A stretch of 43,529 nt of DNA, taken from positions 1 to 43,529 of the forward strand of contig NZ_JACIYP010000041.1 of the NCBI RefSeq assembly GCF_014359905.1, given 5' to 3'. Positions 29,008 to 38,300 of this stretch are shown one piece after another (position 1 is the stretch's first letter; every line of letters starts with the position of its first letter). A program made the position numbers and the translations under genes. Under the pieces are notes generated by a model. It saw only the letters and a program-made list of their open reading frames with translations. It made no database searches and was not told the origin of the DNA. Origin of the DNA: Hoeflea sp. Lineage in GTDB: Bacteria; Pseudomonadota; Alphaproteobacteria; Rhizobiales; Rhizobiaceae.

Positions 29008-29285
29008 GCGGCGAGAGCTGCGCGGATTGTCCCTACAAAATCGAGGCGCCGCGCACGGCGGAAGGTCATGCCGCGCTCGGCCTCCTGCTCTCGGAAGCGG
29101 TCTGGGTGCGGGCGGGACTGAGCGGCGTCGAAACCGGTCTCGATCTGCCCGCCGCGCTGGCCCGCCTGCCCGAGGATATCGAGGCGCACGCCGTGCGCCG
29201 GCTGCTGCTGGACGCGGAGCCGAAAGCGCTCGCGGCCATCGCCCGGCGCCGGGCGGAGAAGGAGGAGGATCATGGCAAAACATGA
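28528..29285 (+). CDS. Tail assembly chaperone GT (-1 frameshift product)
   Basis: Slipping back one base on GGGAAAC (28932-28938) joins G to the -1 frame, giving about 252 residues: after GK the chain continues RIGAVAEWHYGGGAKYCGGC. The added T part has a Cys cluster (YCGGC...SCADC, possible zinc ribbon) and helices (ALGLLLSEAVWVRAGL, LPEDIEAHAVRRLLLDAEPKALAAI). Lambda makes gpGT the same way at GGGAAAG. T overlaps the tape measure start by 14 bases. An exact 17-bp palindrome lies in T. Confidence 0.85.
28932..28938 (+). promoter_or_regulatory. -1 frameshift slippery site GGGAAAC
   Basis: X XXY YYZ heptamer in the G frame; -1 slippage gives GGG AAA. Positioned 70 bases before the end of G, as in lambda-like tail chaperones. 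Confidence 0.82.
29183..29199. repeat. 17-bp palindrome, copy 9 (exact)
   Basis: Inside the T part of the chaperone gene; encodes EAHAVRR. Confidence 0.85.
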
Positions 29286-31491
29286 TGTGACGATCCGGCT
29301 CTCCTCCGAGGGCCGCGACCAGCTTCTGTCCGATCTGCGCAAGCTCGGCGCGGAAGGCGAGAAGATGGCGAAGCGGATCGAGCGCTCCGGCCAACCGGCC
29401 TCGCGCGGGTTGCTCGCGGTCAACGCGGCCTCCAGGGAGCTGCAGGGCGGGCTGCAGGCCACCAATGCCCGCACGGGCGCCTTCGGCTCGGTTCTGGCGG
29501 CGCTGGGACCGGCCGGGCTTGCGGCCGGGGCGGGTCTCGGGGCGCTCGCGCTGGGCGTCGGCAAGGCGTTCCAGATCGCAAAGCAAGGCATGGACTTCGC
29601 CGACGAGATCGACACGGCGACGAAGCGGCTCGGCATCGGCGTCGAGGCCCTGCAGGAATACCGCGCGGCCCTGCAGGTGGCGGGCGATGCCGGCGCCAAT
29701 TTCGACGACGGCGCGCGCACGCTGCTCGAGCGGATGGGCGAGACCGTGCGCGGCACGGGCGAGGGCGTGAAGATTTTCGCCCGCCTCGGCATCGATGTGA
29801 AGAAGGCTTCGGGCGAGATGAAGTCGCTCGAAGAGGTTCTGCCGGAAATCGCCGACGGCCTGGCGGCGCTCGGGTCGGAAGCCGAGCGGGCCGATGTCGC
29901 GAACAAGCTCTTCGGCGGGCAGGGCCAGAATTTTGTGGCGCTGCTCGGCCAGGGCAGCGATGCCATCGCGCGGCAGCGCGCGGAAATGCGCGAGATGGGC
30001 CTCGTCATGGACGAGCAGGTGGTGAAACGCTACGCGGAAGCCTCCGACAAGAGCGAGATCCTCACCAAGGCGATCGACGTCCAGCTCAAATCCGCCTTCG
30101 TCGATCTCGCTCCCGTCATCGTCAACACGCTGAGCCTCTTTGCCGATATCGCCGCCGCCATCAACAGGATCACGGACTCGATCACCGATCTCGAGAACAA
30201 GACGAGCGACAATCTCTCCGCCGAACTCGACGCGATGGTGCAGGAGCGCGCTCTGCTTCTCCGGGATCGCGGTTCGCGCGGCGAGGCCAGTCTGCTCACG
30301 CAGCTTGCCGTGCCCGGCCTCGTGGATGCCGGCGACGCGGCGGCCGACAGGCGGCTCGCCGAGCTCGATCAGCTCATTGCGCGCGCGCAGGCCGAACTGA
30401 AAAGCCGGGAAACGTCGTCCGTCCTGGGATCGGGGCTCGGCCCGGTCGGCGTTCCGCAAACCGACGAGGCGATCGCCAATGCGGAGAAGGACGCACAGGT
30501 GCTCGCGGCGCTGACGCGCCAGATCGAAACCTTCGGCAATGCGCGCCAGCAGGCGGTCGACAATGCGCTGTCGCGCCTGTCGGAGGATGCCTCGCCGGCC
30601 GTGCGCGCGGAGATCGAGGCGCTTGCGGGCACGATCTTCGACCTGACGGACGCCCAGAAGAAGCAGAACGAGGCGTTCAAGCAGCGCGACAAGGATATCG
30701 CCGCCGGGGAATCGCTGCGCCAGTCGCTGCTGGACGATATGGGCCGGTTCGAACTCGAAACCGGCAAGCTCAACGAGCTGATGGCGTCGGGCGCGATCGA
30801 CTCGGCGACCTATGACAAGGCGCTGCAGCAGCTCCGCGAGCAATATGACCCGGTCACAAAGGCGACGAAGGAACTTTCCGGCGAACTCGCCGGGCTCATC
30901 ACGCAGAACCTCGCCGCCGCGCGCAGCTTCGACGATCTCGCCGGCATCGCCGACCAGGCGCTGACGCGCATCCTCCAGAAAATGCTCGATGTGGTCGCTT
31001 TGCAGCCGCTGGAAGGGGCGATCTCGGGCGTGCTGACGGGCATCGCGGGCGGGCTTTTTCACGGCGGCGGCATGGCGGGCGAGGGCGGGCTCAGCCGTCA
31101 TGTGCCGGCAGCGGCCTTTGCCTTCGCGCCGCGCTTTCATACCGGTAAATCGCCCTTTTTCGGCGCCGGCGAGATGCCCGCCATCATCCGCAACGATGAG
31201 GGCATATTCACGCCGCGCCAGATGAACAATGCGGACGAGCTGTTTCGCTCGCTTGCCGGCGTTGCCGCCGCAAAAGGTGGCGGAAAGGTCAACGTCAATA
31301 TCTTTCCGCTGCCCGGAGAGCGCGCGGAGACGCGCGAGAGGCAGAACGCGGACGGCTCGACGGATATCGACGTCATCATGCGGCAGGTCGATCAGGGTCT
31401 CGCAAGCGAGATCGCCTCCGGCCGCTCGGAAACCGGCCGCGCGCTGGAGGCGCGCTACGGCCTCGACCCGGCACGGAGTCTTCAACGGTGA
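29272..31491 (+). CDS. Tail tape measure protein
   Basis: This 739-residue protein is largely helical. It has an opening coiled region (SEGRDQLLSDLRKLGAEGEKMAKRIERSG), a Gly/Ala hydrophobic part (ALGPAGLAAGAGLGALALGVGKAF) and the family block DFADEIDTATKRLGIGVEALQEYRAALQVAGD. Further on come helices with SFDDLAGIADQALTRILQKMLD, and then GLFHGGGMAGEGGLSRHVPAAAFAFAPRFHTG and RNDEGIFTPRQM, common at the end of these proteins. It sets tail length. At about 0.15 nm per residue this predicts a tail near 110 nm (rule of thumb). Confidence 0.93.
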   Translation: MAKHDVTIRLSSEGRDQLLSDLRKLGAEGEKMAKRIERSGQPASRGLLAVNAASRELQGGLQATNARTGAFGSVLAALGPAGLAAGAGLGALALGVGKAFQIAKQGMDFADEIDTATKRLGIGVEALQEYRAALQVAGDAGANFDDGARTLLERMGETVRGTGEGVKIFARLGIDVKKASGEMKSLEEVLPEIADGLAALGSEAERADVANKLFGGQGQNFVALLGQGSDAIARQRAEMREMGLVMDEQVVKRYAEASDKSEILTKAIDVQLKSAFVDLAPVIVNTLSLFADIAAAINRITDSITDLENKTSDNLSAELDAMVQERALLLRDRGSRGEASLLTQLAVPGLVDAGDAAADRRLAELDQLIARAQAELKSRETSSVLGSGLGPVGVPQTDEAIANAEKDAQVLAALTRQIETFGNARQQAVDNALSRLSEDASPAVRAEIEALAGTIFDLTDAQKKQNEAFKQRDKDIAAGESLRQSLLDDMGRFELETGKLNELMASGAIDSATYDKALQQLREQYDPVTKATKELSGELAGLITQNLAAARSFDDLAGIADQALTRILQKMLDVVALQPLEGAISGVLTGIAGGLFHGGGMAGEGGLSRHVPAAAFAFAPRFHTGKSPFFGAGEMPAIIRNDEGIFTPRQMNNADELFRSLAGVAAAKGGGKVNVNIFPLPGERAETRERQNADGSTDIDVIMRQVDQGLASEIASGRSETGRALEARYGLDPARSLQR

Positions 31492-32366
31492 CGCTTCCCC
31501 TATGGCGCGCGGATTTTCCGCAGGCACCCCTGCGCGAGGGTTATCGCGGCCTCGCGCATCAGCCGGACCGGCGGACGCCCATGGAGCGGGGGAATTCCCG
31601 GCTTCGCGCCTTGTGGCCCGGCTCGCCCGCCGAGGTGGAGACGCGGTGGCGGTTCACGGCCGCGGCCTTCAACGGCTTCAAGCTCTTCTATGAGGGCGAG
31701 CTGGCGCGGGGCACGAACTGGTTCACCCTGCCGCTCTGGTTTGGCGGCCCGTGCCGGGACGCCGAGGCGCAGTTCACCGGCCTTTACGGCTTCGCGCCGC
31801 GCGGCGCCCATGCCGTCACGGTCTCGGCCCGGCTTCAGGTCAGGCGGATGCCTTATGAAGCGCCCGCGCCGGGCGAGATGGAGGGTTTCTTCGACGCCGC
31901 CGGGCGCGCGGTCTGGCCGGCAAGCCTGCCGGAAGGCCCGCTGCGCGAGGGTATCGATATCGAGCCGCACAGGCCCGTGCCGACGAGCGATTTCGAGGAA
32001 GGGCCGCGCGCGAAGCGCGATCTCTTCGGCGCCTCGCCCGCCGGCCTGCCGGTGCAATGGTCGATGAGCGCGGCGCAATTCGAGAGCTTCAAGACATTCT
32101 ATTTCGAGGGTCTTTCGTGGGGGCGCCGCCGGTTTCTCGCGCCGCTCTGGTACGGCCGGAACCTCGACCGCGCGGCGCTGCGCTTTCTCGAACCTTTTGC
32201 CTTCGCGCCGCGCTTCGGCTCCCGTGTTCTCGTCTCGGCGCGGGTCGAGGCGCTGCGCCTGCCGGTCTTCGGCCCGCCGGCATTCTGGGGCGTGCCGCCG
32301 GACGGTCTCGCCGGGACGAGCCTGCCCGGCGCCCAAATCGAAATCGAAATCGCCACGGCGCCCTGA
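31488..32366 (+). CDS. Minor tail protein with duplicated domain
   Basis: This 292-residue protein starts at GTG overlapping the tape measure stop. It is an internal duplication. Residues about 3-125 and 143-280 share WRFTAAAFNGFKLFYEGEL / WSMSAAQFESFKTFYFEGL, FTLPLWFGG / FLAPLWYGR, YGFAPRGAHAVTVSARLQVRRMP / FAFAPRFGSRVLVSARVEALRLP. Position after the tape measure suggests a distal-tail or minor-tail component. The family name is not known to me. Confidence 0.78.
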   Translation: MTLPLWRADFPQAPLREGYRGLAHQPDRRTPMERGNSRLRALWPGSPAEVETRWRFTAAAFNGFKLFYEGELARGTNWFTLPLWFGGPCRDAEAQFTGLYGFAPRGAHAVTVSARLQVRRMPYEAPAPGEMEGFFDAAGRAVWPASLPEGPLREGIDIEPHRPVPTSDFEEGPRAKRDLFGASPAGLPVQWSMSAAQFESFKTFYFEGLSWGRRRFLAPLWYGRNLDRAALRFLEPFAFAPRFGSRVLVSARVEALRLPVFGPPAFWGVPPDGLAGTSLPGAQIEIEIATAP

Positions 32367-32399
32367 CCGGCGGCGAAGGCACACAAGAGCGGAGATATC

Positions 32400-32834
32400 A
32401 TGTCCAAAGGCAATACGTTTGAAAACGACCTGCTGAAGCTGATCTTCAACGGTGTGGCGATCGGCAATCTCGCCGACAATGCGGCGGCGGCGCCGCTCAC
32501 CGATCTTTATGTCTCGCTGCACACGGCCGATCCGGGCGAGGCGGGCGACCAGACGGCGAACGAGGCCGCCTATACGAGTTATGCGCGTGTCGCCGTGGCG
32601 CGCTCCGGCGCGGGCTGGACGGTTACGGGGTCGAGCGTCAGCCCGGCGGCCGAGATTTCCTTTCCCGAGGCGACGGGTGTCGCGGACAATGAGACCGTGA
32701 CGCATTGGGGGGTCGGCGTGGCCCCGGCGGGCGCCGGCAAGCTTCTCTACTCCGGCGCCGTGACGCCCAATCTCATCGTGAGGCAGGCGGTGACGCCTGT
32801 GCTGTCGACCTCCACGGCCGTGACCGAAGACTGA
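32400..32834 (+). CDS. Phage tail fiber-type protein (Gp80-like)
   Basis: This 144-residue protein has the pattern GNTFENDLLKLIFNGVAIGNL...LYVSLHTADPGEAGDQTANEAAYTSYARVAVARSGAGWTVTG...ISFPEATG...VTHWGVGVAPAGAGKLLYSGAVTPNLIV, which matches a widespread family of small virion proteins usually annotated as tail fiber or Gp80-like. It is probably a beta-sandwich. GCGGAGATATC is upstream of the ATG. Confidence 0.8.
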   Translation: MSKGNTFENDLLKLIFNGVAIGNLADNAAAAPLTDLYVSLHTADPGEAGDQTANEAAYTSYARVAVARSGAGWTVTGSSVSPAAEISFPEATGVADNETVTHWGVGVAPAGAGKLLYSGAVTPNLIVRQAVTPVLSTSTAVTED

Positions 32835-32854
32835 CCCCGGCCTGAGGTAGCGTC

Positions 32855-34237
32855 ATGCCTGCAATCGAGCTTGTCGATTTCAAGTTGATCAAAGATACCC
32901 TTTCGACTTACACCTTCGACGGCTGCAATCTCGGCGATCCGGCAGACGACAGGTATATTGTGGTGTCCACGGGCGGGTGGCGCGCAAACGGCACACTTGC
33001 GGTATCGAACATCACGGTTGCAGGCGCCGCCACCGCCGCCGTGGCAGACGCAACATCTGGTCTGGCATGTACGGCGCTGCGAGTTACCTCTTCGCCTCTC
33101 GTCGCGGGCGCGTCCGGCACGATCGTCGTGGACTTCACGAACGGCACGAGCGATGCGTGGGTAGCGGTCTGGCGCGTAGAGCGGCTCGCCTCGATTACTC
33201 CCCATGACACGGGCTCCTTCGTTTCGACGGCTTCGCTTTCAGGCACAGTCAATGTCGATGTCCCTGCCGCCGGCATTGTTGTCGCGAGTTCATTGTCGTT
33301 TCGCGGCGCCAACAATAGTCGCCTTGGCAGTGCGGCGCATGCGGCGGTTGAGAGCGAGACGATCGGTTTCGAGGTAACGGCGACGCATGGCGTCGACGGC
33401 GTTTCATGGCCCGGCCTCGTCAAGGCAGGTGACGCTGATATCTCGTCAGGCACGTTCAGTGTCAACTGGTGCTATCTGTGCGCGGCATCGTTGGAGATAC
33501 TGCCGGTCGGCACCGGCGCGGCCTCAGGCGCGAGTGAGGCGACGGCCGCCGGCCGTGCCGTGGCGCGTGCCCAGGGGCTTTCCGGCGGCATGGCGGGTGC
33601 CGCCGCCCCCGCCCGCGCCGAAGCGCGGGGCGCGGGGCTGGCGGCCGGCGCCGGGGAAGCAGCCGCCACCGCCCGCGCCACGGCGCGCGGGACGGGCCTC
33701 GCCCAGGGCTCGTCTTCGGCGGCGGCCGCGGCCAGCGTGCCGTCCGGCGTCGCGGCGGGGTTTGCCACGGTTTCGGGCGCGGGCCGCGCCATGGCACGGG
33801 CCGCAGGCAGCGGTGCCGGCCTTGCCGGGGCCGCGGCGCAGGGGGTCATGCGCGCCCGCGCCGCCGGGCTTGCCGCCGGTGCCGGACAGGCGCTGGCGGA
33901 CGGACGGATGGTGGCGCGAGGGCGAGGCGCGGCGCAGGGCATGGCCTCGGTCTCGGGCTTTCCGCCGCCGACGGGGCAGGCGGCGGGCAGGGCCATGGCG
34001 GCCGGGGCTGGCCGCAGCGTGGCGCGCACCCGCGGCCTCGCGGCGGGGCTTTCCCTCGTGACCGCGCCGGGCCGGGCGGCGCGGTATTTCACCGTCATGG
34101 CCGATGGCGCCGGCGCCTTCTCTTTCAGCCCCGGCGGCGCCCTGCCGCCCGGCAGCTATATCGCGCGGGCGCGGGCGAGCGACGCGGGCGAGACGACAGG
34201 CTGGAGCGATCCCGTCACGGTCGAGGTGGCGGCATGA
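32855..34237 (+). CDS. Structural tail protein with Ala/Gly repeat stalk
   Basis: This 460-residue protein has residues 1-215 that form a beta-rich domain (SNITVAGAATAAVADATSGLACTALRV..., GTIVVDFTNGTSDAWVAVWRVERL) like phage baseplate or tail adhesin modules. Residues about 218-415 are an Ala/Gly/Arg repeat with the recurring pattern A-R-A-x-A-R-G-x-G-L-A-x-G every 20-25 residues. The last 45 residues look like a fibronectin-type strand set (SPGGALPPGSYIARARASDAGETTGWSDPVTVEV). It may be a tail stalk or fibre shaft. Not assigned to a named family. Confidence 0.75.
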   Translation: MPAIELVDFKLIKDTLSTYTFDGCNLGDPADDRYIVVSTGGWRANGTLAVSNITVAGAATAAVADATSGLACTALRVTSSPLVAGASGTIVVDFTNGTSDAWVAVWRVERLASITPHDTGSFVSTASLSGTVNVDVPAAGIVVASSLSFRGANNSRLGSAAHAAVESETIGFEVTATHGVDGVSWPGLVKAGDADISSGTFSVNWCYLCAASLEILPVGTGAASGASEATAAGRAVARAQGLSGGMAGAAAPARAEARGAGLAAGAGEAAATARATARGTGLAQGSSSAAAAASVPSGVAAGFATVSGAGRAMARAAGSGAGLAGAAAQGVMRARAAGLAAGAGQALADGRMVARGRGAAQGMASVSGFPPPTGQAAGRAMAAGAGRSVARTRGLAAGLSLVTAPGRAARYFTVMADGAGAFSFSPGGALPPGSYIARARASDAGETTGWSDPVTVEVAA

Positions 34238-34809
34238 GCGATATCTGGACGGAAGCGGTGGAAGAGGCCTATGCCTCCTCCCCCGCCGGCGTCGCGGCCT
34301 GGGACACGCTGGAATTGCGGCACCCAATGCTCGACGCGCCGCAGCGCTTCGTTCTCGATCATGGCGAGAAGATCGGCGAGACGGAGCCCGACAGCTACGG
34401 CAACACGCAGGATATTTACGGCCGCCTGCTGCGGCTCGAAGAGGATGCGGCGGAAAACGCGGGCGAGATCGTGGCCTTTCTTGCCACCGCCTTCGAGGTC
34501 CGCCGCCCGCGCTCCGAAGCCGGCAAGCCGCCCGAAATGGCGATCGTACTCGACAATGTACCCGCCACGCTGATGGCCGCGCTCGGGCCGGCGGCGGCCA
34601 GCGGCGCGGCGGTGAGCCTGACCTATCGCGAATATCTGTCCGACGATCCCGACACGGTTCACTTCACGCTGCGCGATCTCGAACTGCGCCGCGTCGGCGT
34701 CACGGCGCTGCGCATCGAAGGCAAGATCGGTTTCATGGGCCTGTTCTCGAAAGTCTTTCCCGGAGCCTTCTACAATGCCAAGGACAACAAGACCCTTGCC
34801 CGCGCCTGA
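34234..34809 (+). CDS. DUF1833 tail protein
   Basis: This 191-residue protein has the family pattern AWDTLELRHPMLDAPQRFVLDHG, then FLATAFEVRRPRSEAGKPPEMAIVLDNV, then VSLTYREYLSDDPDTVHFTLRDLELRRVGVTALRIEGKIGFMGLFSKVFPGAFYNAKDN. DUF1833 genes lie between tape measure and tip genes in many siphophages and are thought to be baseplate-region parts similar to gpL. ATGA overlap with the upstream gene. Confidence 0.85.
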   Translation: MSDIWTEAVEEAYASSPAGVAAWDTLELRHPMLDAPQRFVLDHGEKIGETEPDSYGNTQDIYGRLLRLEEDAAENAGEIVAFLATAFEVRRPRSEAGKPPEMAIVLDNVPATLMAALGPAAASGAAVSLTYREYLSDDPDTVHFTLRDLELRRVGVTALRIEGKIGFMGLFSKVFPGAFYNAKDNKTLARA

Positions 34810-35317
34810 TGCGGGCCTGCCGCTCACGGCGCCGGCGGGATTGCCGCCTGCCACCGGCGATCCGCTCGCCGATGCGGCCGCCCTCTGCAACGCGCTCACC
34901 CTTGCCCGCCTGCCCTGGCGGCTCGGCGCGGCGGGACCGGCGGCGCTCGACTGCTGGTCCTGCATGGCGCTGCTGCAGCGGCATCTCTTCGGCCGCAAGG
35001 TCGTTCTCGTCACCCTGTCCGAAGAGGCGGCGCGGCTCGATATCGCCGATGCCTTTGCAAGCTTCACCCCGGCCCTGGCGCAGTGGCGGGCGCGGGCGCC
35101 GGGCGAGGCGCCGGTGCATGGCGACGGCGTGCTGATGAGCCACAAGCAGGCGCCGCATCATTGCGGCGTCTGGCTCGGCCTCGATCGCGGCGTGGTGGCG
35201 CATATGGCCGAACATGGCGGCTTCTCGGCCGACAGCGTGCAGGCGCTGCGCCTCGCCGGTTACACCGATCTTAGATTCTTTGAGTGGATCGAGCGGTCGC
35301 ATGAAAACCAGATTTGA
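34775..35317 (+). CDS. Tail-associated NlpC/P60-like hydrolase (gpK slot)
   Basis: This 180-residue protein has an ALDCWSCMALLQRHLFG segment with a Cys in the position of the NlpC/P60 nucleophile, and APHHCGVWLGLDRGVVAHMAEHGGF carrying the His. Phage gpK-type proteins use this fold to cut peptidoglycan peptides during DNA entry. It overlaps the DUF1833 gene by 35 bases and the tip protein by 17, typical of compact tail operons. Conservation is loose, so activity is uncertain. Confidence 0.75.
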   Translation: MPRTTRPLPAPDAGLPLTAPAGLPPATGDPLADAAALCNALTLARLPWRLGAAGPAALDCWSCMALLQRHLFGRKVVLVTLSEEAARLDIADAFASFTPALAQWRARAPGEAPVHGDGVLMSHKQAPHHCGVWLGLDRGVVAHMAEHGGFSADSVQALRLAGYTDLRFFEWIERSHENQI

Positions 35318-38300
35318 CACAGATGCCGGGGCGGCCTTGCCGCGCCGCGCCCGGCGGCAGCCGCCGCCGCGCGCGGTGCGCATCGCCACGCCCTTCGCGC
35401 TCGCCACGCCGGAATGCGTCGCGGTGCGGCGCAGCGACACGATCCGCACGCTGGCCGCCCGCCAGCGCTTTCGCGGGCCGGTGATCGCGGTGCTGAACGG
35501 CACGCCGGTGCTGCGCCGGGACCGGGGCTGGTCGCGGCGGCTGCGGCGCGGCGATCATCTCGCCTTCATCGAACGGCCGGCGGGCGGCGAAGGCGGCAAG
35601 AATGTCTTCCGCACGGTGCTGAACATCGCCATCGTGCTGGCCGCGACCGTGGCGCTTAGCAGCCCGGCAGGCGCCGGCCTGAGCGGCGCGGCGCTGGCCG
35701 GTGGCGTGCTGGCCGTGCAGATCGCGAGCGGCTATCTGCTGAACGCGCTGCTGCCGCCGGAGACGCCGGGCGGCACCGGCTTCCGCGGCGGCGAGGCGGC
35801 CTCGGCCACCTATACGCTGTCGACGGCGCAGAACCGGGCGCGGCTCAACCAGGTGCGGCCAAAACAATACGGCTTCCACCTGATCGTGCCGGATCTCGAT
35901 GCCGCGCCCTACACGGAATTTTCGGGCAACGACCAGTATCTCTTCCAGGTGCTGAATTGCGGTCTCGGCGACAGCCAGACGCACGCCGTGCGCCTCGCCG
36001 AAACCGACATCTGGACCGAGGCCGGAGGCTTCACCGGCGCCTTCGAGGATGTGGAGCTGGAGTTTCTCGCGCCCGGCCAGCCGGTGACGCTGTTTCCCGG
36101 CGGTGTCACCAGTTCGGTGGAGGTGGCCGGGCAGGTGCTGCCCGGCACGAATGAGGAAGGCGCGGGCTGGATCGGCCCCTTTGCCGCCAATGCGGCGGGC
36201 ACGGCGGCGAACCATCTCGCCTTCGATTTCGAATGGACGCAGGGCGCGGGCCGGTACACGGACACGGGCGGGCTGGCCGCCGTCACGACCCGGCTGCGCA
36301 TGGAGGCGCGCGCGATCGGCGCGGCAGGCGCACCGCTCGGCGGCTGGGAACTGCTGAAGGAAGCCGACTACGTCTTCTCGACGCTGACGCCGCAGCGGAT
36401 CTCGGAGCGGTTTCCGGTCGCGAGCGGCCGCTATGAGGTGCGCGTCCAGCGCATGAACGACGCTACCGCCGCCGCCGACGACAAGGCTCGCGACGCGGTG
36501 AGCTGGACGGGGCTGCGGGCCTATCTGACAGGCGAGACGGGCTCGCTCGATTGCTTTCGCATCGCGGTGCGTATGCGCGCGAGCAATCAGCTCTCGGGTC
36601 TTTCCTCGCGGCTTTTCCGGGTGCTGCAGACGGCCAAGCTGCCCGTCTATCTCGGCCGCGATGCGGCGGGCGCCGCACAATGGAGCGCGCCTGTCGCGAC
36701 GCGCAGTATTTTTGCCGCCGCCGCCGATCTGATGCGCCATCCCGGCTATGGCGGCGGCCTGCCGGATGCCCGCATCGATCTCGACCGCTTCGCCTCGCTG
36801 GAGACGACATGGGTCTCGCGCGGCGACACGTTCGACGGCGTCTTCGACAGCAAGCAGAGCGCCTGGACGGCGCTGCAGGATCTGCTGCGGGCGGGCCGGG
36901 CCGAACCGCAAATGGCGGGCGACGTGGTGACCGTGACGCGCGACGAACCGCGCGCCGTGGCGCGGGCGCTTTTCTCGGCCGAGACCATCGCGGCAGGCAG
37001 TTTCTCGACCGATTACGTCTTTGCCGACGAAAACACGCCCGACGCCGTGATCGTCGAATTCTGGAACGGCGAAACCTGGACGCCGGACGAGGTGCTGGCG
37101 CAACTGCCGGACTCGCTCGCGGTCAATCCCGCGCGCATCGCGCTATTCGGCGTGACGGACCGCACCCGCGCCTGGCGCCACGGCATGTATCTGGCCGCGA
37201 CCCACCGCTATCGCCGCAGCTTTCCCTCCTTCGCGACGGGGCTGGAGGGCCGTCTCGTCGCCCGCGGCGACAAGGTGCTCGTCTCTCATCCGCTGCCGCA
37301 ATGGGGCGCCTCGATCGAGGTCGCGGCTTACGACGCCGCCGCCCGCCTGCTGCGTCTCGCGGACAAGGCCGATCTGGCGGAGGGGCAGAACTGGCTGCAT
37401 CTGCGCGACGGCCGCGGCCGGCCCTGGGGGCCGTGCCGGATCGCGGCGGGGCCGGGCCCCAGCCAGCTCGTGCTCGATGCGGACGATCTTGCCGCGCTTG
37501 GCAGCCCGGCCGGCTTCATCGAGACCGGCGATGGCCGCGAGCGCACGCTGGCCGTGACCGGCGCCGCCGGCGGCGCGGCGGATCAGGCGGCCGGGCCGAT
37601 GGAATGTCTTGTCGTCACCTCCGCGCCGGCCGCGGGCGAACGGGTGACGCTGACGCTCAACAATGACGACAGCCGTGTCTATACGGCCGATGAGGGCGAG
37701 CCGCCCGCCGCGGCCACGGACCCTGTGCCGCCCTCGGTCCCGGCGCGGCCGCAGCTCGCGGCCATCTCGCTGGCACAGACCGGCACCATCTATGCGCCGC
37801 GCATCGCTTATAGCGTGCCGCCGGCGGCGGGCGCGGAACTCTATCTCTGGTCGATTTCCTACGATCATGTGAGCTGGACGGAAATCAAGGAAGGCTCCAC
37901 GGCGACAAGCGGCGAGACGGAAGTGCTGCCCTCGACGGTCTGGATCGCCTGCACGGCGATCGGCCCCGGCGGCCGCGACCGCCAGGAAGCCTTCCGCGAC
38001 CTGACCGTGACCGAGGCGCCGCCCGGCGCCGTGACCGGGCTATCGCACAAGGCCTTCGCGGAGCATGCCTTCGTCGACTTCACGCTGCCGCAATCGGGCG
38101 GCGCGACGGAAGAGGGGCTGCGCGGCGTCATCGCGCGCTACTCGGCGCTTGCCGGCTTCGATCCGGAAGATGCGCTCGCGCTCGGCGATACCGTGCTGAC
38201 GGTGCGGAACGAACCGGCAGCAACGCGCCTTCTCGTGCCGTTGACGGCCTCGCCGACCTATGTCCGCGTTGCCGCCTATAACGTCTTCGGCGAGGCGGGT

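Noticed and set aside
28357..31527. 1056-codon minus-strand frame opposite the tail chaperone and tape measure
   Set aside because: Antisense shadow of well-supported tail genes; Arg/Leu-rich composition with no domains.
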